Below, one piece after another: positions 8,361 through 14,110 of a stretch of DNA of 21,628 bases. The first letter of the stretch is position 1. Every line of letters begins with the position of its first letter. Below the pieces are notes generated by a model. It searched no databases, had not been told where the DNA came from, and worked only from the letters and a program-made list of their open reading frames with translations. The translations under genes and the position numbers were made by a program. The stretch comes from Acidobacteriota bacterium (GTDB taxonomy: Bacteria; Acidobacteriota; Holophagae; Thermotomaculales; Thermotomaculaceae), in contig QMQE01000019.1 in NCBI GenBank assembly GCA_003650445.1, forward strand, positions 1 to 21,628. Reading direction: 5' to 3'.

Positions 8361-9752
8361 CTACAGGTAGAGGTCCCGCTTCCCTGATTCAATTTCTTTC
8401 AGGTTATGGCTCGTTTTCCGGCGGATTTCATCGTCGGGGATTTCTGCCAGCTGGGCACGGATCAATGCTTCTCCGGCAATTTTCGTTTCTGCACTTGCAT
8501 AGTCTTCAAGATATTCCTTAAACGTCGTCAAAGCGTTGGGCAGGCAATACAGTTGAATCAACCCCGGTTTTGCCAGGTCCATGAAATCCGCTCCGGTCCT
8601 CCCCAACCGATAACAGCCGGTGCAAAATGAGGGGATATATCCGTGGCCGGCAATGTCCGCAATGACTTCATCCAGACTGCGGTGATCCCCCAGTGAAAAC
8701 TGGGCACCGGAATCATCCTCCGAATACCCGCCGGGGTTGGTCCTGGAACCGGCACTGACTTGTGAAATTCCCAGTGAAAACGCCTCGCGCCGCATCTTCG
8801 CCGTTTCCCGCGTGCTGAGAATCATACCCGTATACGGCACAGAAACCCGCAAAATCGCAATAATCTTCCGAAAGTCCCGGTCCACCACCGCATGGGGCGG
8901 CCTCAGGGAAACGTCCGAGCCCTCAGCCGGTTCAATCCGGGGAATGGAGATGGTGTGGGGTCCCACCCCAAAACGCTCTTCCAGATGATGAACATGCTGA
9001 AGCAGTGCCATAATCTCAAACCGGTAATCTGCCAGGCCAAACAATACGCCAACCCCGACATCGTCAATCCCCGCTTCCATTGCCCGGTCCATTGCCGTCA
9101 GATGGTTAACATAGTCAGCCTTTGGGCCTGAACGGTGCATTTTCTTGTACGTGTCGTAATGATAGGTCTCCTGAAATAGCTGGTAAGTCCCGATTTTGGC
9201 ATCTTTCAACCGTCTGAATCCCTCCACTGGAAGGGGTGCAATATTAATGTTAATCCGACGGATTTCTCCATTCCCGATTTTCACATCATAGATGGTCCCA
9301 ATGGCCCGAATGGAATAGTCCAGCGCGCTTTCTCCCAGCCCCTCTCCGGAAACCAGGAGCACTCGTTTATGCCCCTTTGAAACGAGATTTTCTGTTTCTC
9401 TCCGAATTTCGTCCTGGTTCAGGGTTCGCCGACTGATTGCAGTATTGGTTTTTCTGAACGCGCAGTACAGACAGTCGTTCCGACACAGGTTGGAAACATA
9501 GAGTGGTGCAAACAGCACCAGCCGCTGCCCGTAGATTTCAGTTTTTATCCGGTTGGCTGCCCGGCAGATCGCATCAATCTGTTCTTCATCTTCTACCATC
9601 AGCAGGCGTTCTGTCTCTGCAGCAGAAATCCCCTTCATTTCAAGGGCATGGGAAAGAATCTCCTTTACCTCACTTTCCTCGGGAGGCAGGGTATTTTCCA
9701 GAACATGGAAAATCTGCGTATGGTCAATAAAGCCTGTCTTTGGGTCTATCAA
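8361..9752 (-). CDS. hydG: [FeFe]-hydrogenase maturase HydG (radical SAM tyrosine lyase)
   Basis: HydG splits tyrosine to give the CO and CN ligands of the H-cluster precursor. The 463-residue length fits HydG and is too long for HydE. The radical-SAM motif C-x3-C-x2-C is CRNDCLYC at Cys90, Cys94, Cys97. The C-terminal auxiliary cluster motif that marks HydG, C-x2-C-x22-C, is present at Cys377, Cys380 and Cys403. The best start is TTG at 9752-9750, preceded by GGAGGGGC and overlapping the hydA stop as TTGA; the next in-frame Met is at residue 39, too far in. It is translationally coupled to hydA upstream and 9 nt from aspA downstream. ThiH is ruled out by the C-terminal cysteines and the context. 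Confidence 0.95.
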   Translation of the reverse strand: MIDPKTGFIDHTQIFHVLENTLPPEESEVKEILSHALEMKGISAAETERLLMVEDEEQIDAICRAANRIKTEIYGQRLVLFAPLYVSNLCRNDCLYCAFRKTNTAISRRTLNQDEIRRETENLVSKGHKRVLLVSGEGLGESALDYSIRAIGTIYDVKIGNGEIRRININIAPLPVEGFRRLKDAKIGTYQLFQETYHYDTYKKMHRSGPKADYVNHLTAMDRAMEAGIDDVGVGVLFGLADYRFEIMALLQHVHHLEERFGVGPHTISIPRIEPAEGSDVSLRPPHAVVDRDFRKIIAILRVSVPYTGMILSTRETAKMRREAFSLGISQVSAGSRTNPGGYSEDDSGAQFSLGDHRSLDEVIADIAGHGYIPSFCTGCYRLGRTGADFMDLAKPGLIQLYCLPNALTTFKEYLEDYASAETKIAGEALIRAQLAEIPDDEIRRKTSHNLKEIESGKRDLYL

Positions 9753-11548
9753 AGCCCCTCCAGAAAAAATCGCCCCCTCGGGGTGTAATGGGTGTGCAAC
9801 AGCTTGTGGGACAAATGCCCCAACGGCTCACCGAGGAACTCCGCATACAACTGATTGATTTCAGGATTCTCGTGGGATTTCCTCAAAACAAGCTGGTGGT
9901 CTTCCGAGTAAATTGCCCGTGCCCGGGCGGCACGAATTTCCGGGGACGTCGGGATGGGCTGGCCGCCACCGCCGAGGCAACCCCCGGGGCAAGCCATCAC
10001 TTCAATAAAATGATACGCCAGCTTGCCTGCCTTCAGCTTTTCCATCAATATCCTGGCGTTGGCAGTTCCATGTGCCACCGCCACCTTTAAGGTCACGCCA
10101 TCCAGCCACTGGTATTCAGGCAGCGGGTTTTCGATTGTCAATGTCGCGTCCCGGATTCCTTCCATTCCACGAACCGGCATTACGTCAAGGCCTTTAAACG
10201 GCACCGGTCGCCCGGTCACAATTTCATACACGCTTCGAATCGCCGCCTCCATCACCCCGCCGGTTGCGCCGAAAATAAGGCCCGCCCCTGAACCAAGGCC
10301 CAGGGGATGGTCAAAATCCTCATCCGGCATGTCCTTCAGGTGAATCCCGGCCTCTTTGATCATTACCGCCATTTCCCGTGTGGTCAGGCCAAAATCCACA
10401 TCCTTATGTCCACTGTCGGACATTTCGGGACGGTTGCACTCGAATTTTTTTGCAACACAGGGCATCAAAGCCACCACCACCATCTTTTCGGGATCAATCC
10501 CCACCTTCTTTGCATAATAAGTTTTCAGGATGGCCCCGAACATCTGCTGGGGGCTCTTGCAGCTGGACAGGTGATCCAGATATTCGGGATAATAGTGCTC
10601 AATGTACTTCACCCAGCCCGGGGAGCATGAAGTAAACATGGGTACTTTAACGGAAGAATCGCCATCAACCAGGACCTTTTTCAACCGCGTTAACAACTCA
10701 GTTCCCTCTTCCATGATGGTCAGGTCAGCCGCGAAATTTGTATCAAACACATTGTCAAACCCCAGTCGCCTGAGTGCGGCATTCAATTTTTTTGTTACCG
10801 ACGTACCCGGCTCATAGCCAAATTCCTCGCCAATTGCAGCCCGGGGGCTGGGGGCGGTCTGAATAATCACGTGCTTTTCAGGATCGTCGATTGCGTGCCA
10901 GAGCAGTTCATTGGGCATATTGGACCGAAGCGCGCCGGTGGGACAGCGGTTGATGCACTGGCCGCAGTTGATACAGACCACGTCTGAAATCGGCTTGTCA
11001 AACGCTGTTTGAATCAGAACATTGTGACCCCGGTTGGCAGTTTCCAGGGCCGAAACCTGCTGTAGGTCAATGCAGGTACGAATGCAGCGCTTACAGGAAA
11101 TGCACTTGTTCTGGTCTCTCACAATGGCTGTAGATCGATCAATCTTAAATTTCGGTGTCGTTGTACTGGGATATCGGTAGCGATCCACGCCATATTCCCT
11201 TGCAAGCTCCTGAAGCTCGCAGGTTCCGTTTCGAACACAGGTGTAACAGTCCCCATAGTGCTCAGACAGAATCAAGTCAAGGTTTACCCTGCGGGCCCGG
11301 CGCACCCTGGGGGAATTGGTACGCACTTTAATCGGCTGGCGGATCGGATAGGCGCAGGCAGCCTGAAGGCCACTCATCCCCTCCACTTCCACCACACAGA
11401 TTCTGCAAATCCCTGCCACCTCAAGATCCGGATGGTGACAGAGGGTCGGTACCCGCAAGCCTGCGCATTTACATGCCTGCAGAATCGTCGTTCCCCTTTC
11501 AACTTCACAGGTAATATCATCAATCTGAACAGGAATCTTTTCACTCAT
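9749..11548 (-). CDS. hydA: Catalytic subunit of NAD(H)-linked [FeFe]-hydrogenase (HndD/HydA type)
   Basis: Carries the H-cluster that makes or splits H2, plus accessory iron-sulfur relays. Numbered from the ATG at 11548 (599 residues): 2Fe-2S domain Cys37, Cys48, Cys51, Cys65; His-Cys3 domain His97, Cys101, Cys104, Cys110; two 4Fe-4S sets Cys149/152/155/159 and Cys192/195/198/202; H-cluster motifs TSCSPGW (306-312), MPCVAKKFE (Cys364) and EVMACPGGCLGGGGQP (Cys520, Cys524). The first H-cluster motif has Ser at position 309 where TSCCPxW is canonical. There is no additional C-terminal redox domain. A GTG at 11560 overlaps the hydB stop as GTGA, but it lacks a ribosome site; the ATG at 11548 has GAGGG about 5 nt upstream, so I chose it. 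Cytoplasmic; no Tat signal. Confidence 0.93.
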   Translation of the reverse strand: MSEKIPVQIDDITCEVERGTTILQACKCAGLRVPTLCHHPDLEVAGICRICVVEVEGMSGLQAACAYPIRQPIKVRTNSPRVRRARRVNLDLILSEHYGDCYTCVRNGTCELQELAREYGVDRYRYPSTTTPKFKIDRSTAIVRDQNKCISCKRCIRTCIDLQQVSALETANRGHNVLIQTAFDKPISDVVCINCGQCINRCPTGALRSNMPNELLWHAIDDPEKHVIIQTAPSPRAAIGEEFGYEPGTSVTKKLNAALRRLGFDNVFDTNFAADLTIMEEGTELLTRLKKVLVDGDSSVKVPMFTSCSPGWVKYIEHYYPEYLDHLSSCKSPQQMFGAILKTYYAKKVGIDPEKMVVVALMPCVAKKFECNRPEMSDSGHKDVDFGLTTREMAVMIKEAGIHLKDMPDEDFDHPLGLGSGAGLIFGATGGVMEAAIRSVYEIVTGRPVPFKGLDVMPVRGMEGIRDATLTIENPLPEYQWLDGVTLKVAVAHGTANARILMEKLKAGKLAYHFIEVMACPGGCLGGGGQPIPTSPEIRAARARAIYSEDHQLVLRKSHENPEINQLYAEFLGEPLGHLSHKLLHTHYTPRGRFFLEGL

Positions 11549-11556
11549 AACTGCCC

Positions 11557-12726
11557 TCACCGGTATAAAATTTCAGTTTTAAAATTCTCAACAATGGACA
11601 AAAACGCATTGGGGGCCGTCTGCCCGAGGCCACATTTCGAAGAATCCTTCATAACATCACAAAGGGCTTCCAGTTCCTTCAGATAGCGAACCGAACACTC
11701 TCCTTTTTCCAACATTCTCACCCCTTCCAGCAGGCGGTAATTCCCCTCCCGGCAGGGCGTGCACTGGCCACAGGATTCCTCCACAAAAAATTCCATGAAA
11801 TTTTTCAAAACATGAAGCATGTCCCGTTGATGGTTAAAGACCATGATGGAACCCCCGGGAGGCAGCCCTTCAAAACAAATGGACTTATCAAAATCTTTTT
11901 CAGCTACATTGAGCCCGGAGGCCCCGCCAACCTGAACAGACTTTGCCCCTTCTCCCCCGACTTCAGCCAGCAATTGGTTGACAGTAATGCCCAATTCCAG
12001 CTCGTACACCCCCGGATGCTTCACGTCTCCCGAAACGGAAAACAACTTTGTACCAGTGGAAGCCTGTGTTCCATGCTCCTTGAACCATTCTGCTCCTTTT
12101 GTCACGATATAGGGAACGTAGCAGAGGGTTTCCACATTGTTTACAACCGTCGGCTTGTCGCGAAATCCCACTTCACTTGGATATGGCGGCTTATTCCGAG
12201 GTTCCCCCCGATAGCCGTTCATTGACGAAATCAGCGCAAACTCTTCACCACAAACATAAGCACCCGCCCCGAGGCGAACCTCAACCTCAAATGAAAAATC
12301 AGTTTTGTTGATGTTCTGGCCCAGAAACCGCCTGTTTATCATGGATGCGATTGCATCTTCAAGGGATTTCTTCAGATACACGTACTCGCCCCGAAGGTAT
12401 ATAAACCCCTGTCTGGCTCCAATCGCAAACCCGGCGATTGCCATGCCCTCCAGTACCTTTTCAGCCTGCTCCATCAAAAGAAGCCTGTCTTTAAATGTAC
12501 CGGGCTCTCCCTCATCAGCGTTACAGATAATAAATTTTTCGTCGGATTCCTGCTTCGCCGTTAATTCCCATTTTAGTCCGGTGGGGAAACCGGCACCGCC
12601 ACGCCCCTTCAGATTTGATGCCTTCACCTCTGCCACAACCTTTCCGGGACCCATCTCCAGGGCTCGGACCAAGCCTGCACCGGTAACAAACTCACCAAAA
12701 AGAATTTTTTTCTTCTCATTCTTCAT
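11557..12726 (-). CDS. hydB: NuoF-like flavoprotein subunit of the hydrogenase, short form (HydB/HndC-like core)
   Basis: The NAD(H)- and FMN-binding subunit that would exchange electrons between NADH and the hydrogenase. Seen: the glycine-rich NADH/FMN loop GRGGAGFPTG (41-50), FIICNADEGEPGTFKDR (65-81), GAGAYVCGEE (153-162), and the 4Fe-4S (N3-like) ligands Cys319, Cys322, Cys325 and Cys365. At 389 residues it is only the NuoF core. It lacks the N-terminal thioredoxin-like 2Fe-2S domain and the C-terminal 2x4Fe-4S ferredoxin domain of bifurcating HydB proteins, which exceed 550 residues. Residue 163 is Phe in GEEFALISS where NuoF proteins normally read GEETAL. It overlaps the NuoE-like gene by ATGA upstream, and ends within 9 nt of the hydA ATG. 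Confidence 0.9.
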   Translation of the reverse strand: MKNEKKKILFGEFVTGAGLVRALEMGPGKVVAEVKASNLKGRGGAGFPTGLKWELTAKQESDEKFIICNADEGEPGTFKDRLLLMEQAEKVLEGMAIAGFAIGARQGFIYLRGEYVYLKKSLEDAIASMINRRFLGQNINKTDFSFEVEVRLGAGAYVCGEEFALISSMNGYRGEPRNKPPYPSEVGFRDKPTVVNNVETLCYVPYIVTKGAEWFKEHGTQASTGTKLFSVSGDVKHPGVYELELGITVNQLLAEVGGEGAKSVQVGGASGLNVAEKDFDKSICFEGLPPGGSIMVFNHQRDMLHVLKNFMEFFVEESCGQCTPCREGNYRLLEGVRMLEKGECSVRYLKELEALCDVMKDSSKCGLGQTAPNAFLSIVENFKTEILYR

Positions 12727-13235
12727 TTCACGCCCCCGTACCCGAACATGTCCTGATACTCGGACAATTTGAAAGAATCCAGAATCTCCACAACCCGTTC
12801 CGGCGTCAAACCGCCATACGCTTTGTCATTAATAAGCATTGCCGGGGGATTGTTGCACATCCCGATACAATTGGTATATTCCAGGCTGAACATCCCGTCC
12901 TCCGTCGTTTCCCCGAATCGAATGCCCAGTTCCTTTTCCAATACGCGCACAATCTGCTCTTTCCCTGCAATGTCACAACTGATTGTCCGGCAGAGACGGA
13001 TAACAAATTTCCCCCGTTTCTTCTGCCCAAGGAATGAGTAGAAAGTAATCACACCATGAATTTCCCCGATGGGAACACCTGTGTACCGGCTCACTTCAAT
13101 AATCGAATTGCTGTCAATATGCCCGAAATAATTGTTAATTTCGACTAATATCGGCAATAACTGGGTCCGGTCCTTTCCATATTTGAGAAGAATTTCCTGC
13201 AACTCATTGGTTACCGCTCTTGTTCCTGTGGCCAT
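12723..13235 (-). CDS. hydC: NuoE-like thioredoxin-fold 2Fe-2S subunit of the hydrogenase (HydC/HndA-like)
   Basis: A 170-residue electron-transfer subunit of NuoE type. The N-terminal helical part (LLPILVEINNYFGHID... IGEIHGVITFYSFL) is typical of the family. The four 2Fe-2S ligands are in place: Cys82 and Cys87 (CRTISC), Cys123 and Cys127 (CIGMC). It would relay electrons between the flavin subunit and the catalytic subunit. It follows the ArsR-type gene by 17 nt and overlaps hydB by ATGA, so it is the first structural gene of the operon. Length is normal for the family. Membership in a complex I rather than a hydrogenase is unlikely, since no other nuo genes are present and hydA follows. 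Confidence 0.9.
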   Translation of the reverse strand: MATGTRAVTNELQEILLKYGKDRTQLLPILVEINNYFGHIDSNSIIEVSRYTGVPIGEIHGVITFYSFLGQKKRGKFVIRLCRTISCDIAGKEQIVRVLEKELGIRFGETTEDGMFSLEYTNCIGMCNNPPAMLINDKAYGGLTPERVVEILDSFKLSEYQDMFGYGGVK

Positions 13236-13252
13236 TTCACTGTCCCTTTCTT

Positions 13253-13558
13253 TTAATTATTAATGTTCTCAATCTCTTGAATCCCCATCGCACCGATCAG
13301 ACATCTGCTTAACAACATCGCAACACAGTCACCTGTATTTAAATCGTAAAATACGCGGATCCCTCGGCGTTTGGCTACGATCAACCCGGCGTAAGATAGA
13401 ATCTGAAGGCTCCTGGATACCTGAGCCTCGGCGGCTCCGATTCTGTCTGCAAGTTCACCCACACACAACGGCCTCGTTGACTTTGCCAGTTCCAGCAACA
13501 GATCAACCCGGCATTCGTTGGATAATGCCTTCATTTTCTGTATCAGTTTTTCTTTCAT
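13253..13558 (-). CDS. ArsR-family winged-helix repressor heading the hydrogenase operon
   Basis: A 101-residue DNA-binding protein. Residues 5-75 match the ArsR winged helix: KMKALSNECRVDLLLEL, then the helix-turn-helix LADRIGAAEAQVSRSLQIL (36-54) and the wing AKRRGIRVFYDL. Of the arsenite-type CxC metal site only Cys32 is present (PLCVGEL instead of CVC), so a classical arsenic sensor is unlikely; other cysteines are Cys16, Cys78 and Cys86. It is the first gene of the hydrogenase transcription unit and faces two palindromic sites, which suggests autoregulation and control of the hydrogenase genes. The inducing signal is unknown. The start has GGGGGAG directly upstream. Confidence 0.85.
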   Translation of the reverse strand: MKEKLIQKMKALSNECRVDLLLELAKSTRPLCVGELADRIGAAEAQVSRSLQILSYAGLIVAKRRGIRVFYDLNTGDCVAMLLSRCLIGAMGIQEIENINN

Positions 13559-13573
13559 TCTCCCCCACCTATA

Positions 13574-13591
13574 TTGTGAAAGATTACACTT
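13574..13591. promoter_or_regulatory. Palindromic operator candidate, proximal site, upstream of the ArsR-type gene
   Basis: TTGTG-N8-CACTT, an imperfect 18-bp palindrome lying 16 bp before the ArsR-type start, in the likely promoter or leader. It shares its GTG-N8-CAC frame with the site at 13621-13638; centres are 47 bp apart. The left arm also fits the Crp family half-site TGTGA, so the binding protein is not settled. Confidence 0.45.
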
Positions 13592-13620
13592 TATAAATTA
13601 GCACATCTTTTTTTTCATTC

Positions 13621-13638
13621 AAGTGATTTGTTTCACTT
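13621..13638. promoter_or_regulatory. Palindromic operator candidate, distal site
   Basis: AAGTGATTTGTTTCACTT has perfect 6-bp arms (AAGTGA and TCACTT) around 6 bp. It can be read as AAGTG-N8-CACTT, paired with the proximal site, or as GTGA-N6-TCAC, the Crp-type core. A possible minus-strand -35 (TTGAAT, 13622-13617) abuts its edge, followed by weak -10 candidates (TAATTT at 13600-13595, TATAAA at 13595-13590), so it lies where an activator or repressor of the hydrogenase operon could bind. Confidence 0.5.
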
Positions 13639-13676
13639 TTTTTCTTTCGGCTCTATCCCCCTTTCCCTGCCTTTTT

Positions 13677-13792
13677 ATCACTCATCACTCTTTGGGTGAG
13701 TAGGAGTAGGAGTAGGAGTAGGGGTAGAAGTAGGGGTAGAAGTAGGGGTAAGAAAAATCAGAGAATTAACCTTTCCATGTCTCTTGATTTAC
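13677..13792. repeat. Composite repeat unit 1 (2 heptamers, 8 hexamers, 44-bp segment)
   Basis: Heptamers 13677-13690, GGGTGAG at 13694-13700, hexamers 13701-13748 (three TAGGAG, then TAGGGG alternating with TAGAAG), 44-bp segment 13749-13792. The hexamer array is twice as long as in the other units, and only this one contains the TAGAAG variant. Confidence 0.9.
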
Positions 13793-13886
13793 CCATCACC
13801 CATCACCCTTCGGGTGAGTAGGAGTAGGGGTAGGAGTAGGGGTAAGAAAAATCAAAGAGTTGGCCATTCCCCGCCTTTTGATTTAC
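13793..13886. repeat. Composite repeat unit 2 (2 heptamers, 4 hexamers, diverged 44-bp segment)
   Basis: Heptamers 13795-13808, GGGTGAG at 13812-13818, hexamers 13819-13842, 44-bp segment 13843-13886. The last differs from units 1 and 3 at 9 of 44 positions, mostly central, while its ends, which form the stem, are conserved. Confidence 0.9.
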
Positions 13887-13987
13887 TCATCACCCATCAC
13901 TCATCACCCTTCGGGTGAGTAGGGGTAGGGGTAGGAGTAGGGGTAAGAAAAATCAGAGAATTAACCTTTCCATGTCTCTTGATTTAC
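13887..13987. repeat. Composite repeat unit 3 (3 heptamers, 4 hexamers, 44-bp segment identical to unit 1)
   Basis: Heptamers 13889-13909, GGGTGAG at 13913-13919, hexamers 13920-13943, 44-bp segment 13944-13987. The 44-bp segment is base-for-base identical to that of unit 1 but not to the unit lying between them. A partial fourth unit of four heptamers follows at 13990-14017. Confidence 0.9.
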
Positions 13988-14041
13988 TCATCACCCATCA
14001 CCCATCACCCATCACTCTTCGCCCCGTCACCCCATCTTTTT

Positions 14042-14070
14042 TTGACTTTCCGGAGGGAATTTGCTATGTT
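14042..14070 (+). promoter_or_regulatory. Extended -10 promoter of the binding-lipoprotein gene
   Basis: TTGACT (14042-14047), 17 bp, then TATGTT (14065-14070) preceded by the extended -10 motif TGC (14062-14064). Transcription would start near 14077, leaving a leader of about 34 nt to the ATG at 14111. It therefore excludes the in-frame ATG at 14066, which lies inside the -10 element. Confidence 0.55.
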
Positions 14071-14110
14071 CAGTGCTGTTGAAGAATCATTTTTATTCGG
14101 GGGAGGCACT

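Larger units (their letters stand above)
13677..14017. repeat. Composite tandem repeat: heptamer array + short hairpin + hexamer array + 44-bp foldable segment, three full units and one partial
   Basis: Each unit runs, on the plus strand: (ATCACYC)n, a YTTYGGGTGAG-like turn, (TAGGRG)n, then a 44-bp segment from TAAGAAAAATCA to TTGATTTAC. Heptamer counts are 2, 2, 3 and 4; hexamer counts are 8, 4 and 4. GGGTGAG recurs at 13694, 13812 and 13913, spacings of 118 and 101 bp, and the 17-bp difference is exactly four hexamers minus one heptamer. The fourth block has only heptamers. The region codes for nothing convincing. It fills the gap between the hydrogenase regulator and a binding-protein gene, upstream of that gene's promoter. 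Confidence 0.9.

Noticed and set aside
7808..8521. Long plus-strand open frame opposite aspA and hydG
   Set aside because: It runs antisense across two well-supported genes, is proline-rich with no recognisable domain, and has no ribosome site.
11549..11560. GTG start for hydA at 11560
   Set aside because: It makes a GTGA overlap with hydB but lacks a ribosome site, whereas the ATG at 11548 has GAGGG at good spacing. Not fully excluded.
13701..13748. Telomere-like G-rich repeat or contig-end artefact
   Set aside because: The hexamers sit within a larger repeated unit between well-formed genes on both sides, so a chromosome end is not indicated.
13677..14017. CRISPR array
   Set aside because: Repeats are adjacent simple arrays and a repeated 44-bp segment; there are no unique spacers of constant length and no cas genes.
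13979..14110. Upstream extension of the binding-lipoprotein reading frame (437 residues)
   Set aside because: The extension is translated heptamer repeat and promoter DNA, and would place about 44 residues before a normal lipoprotein signal.
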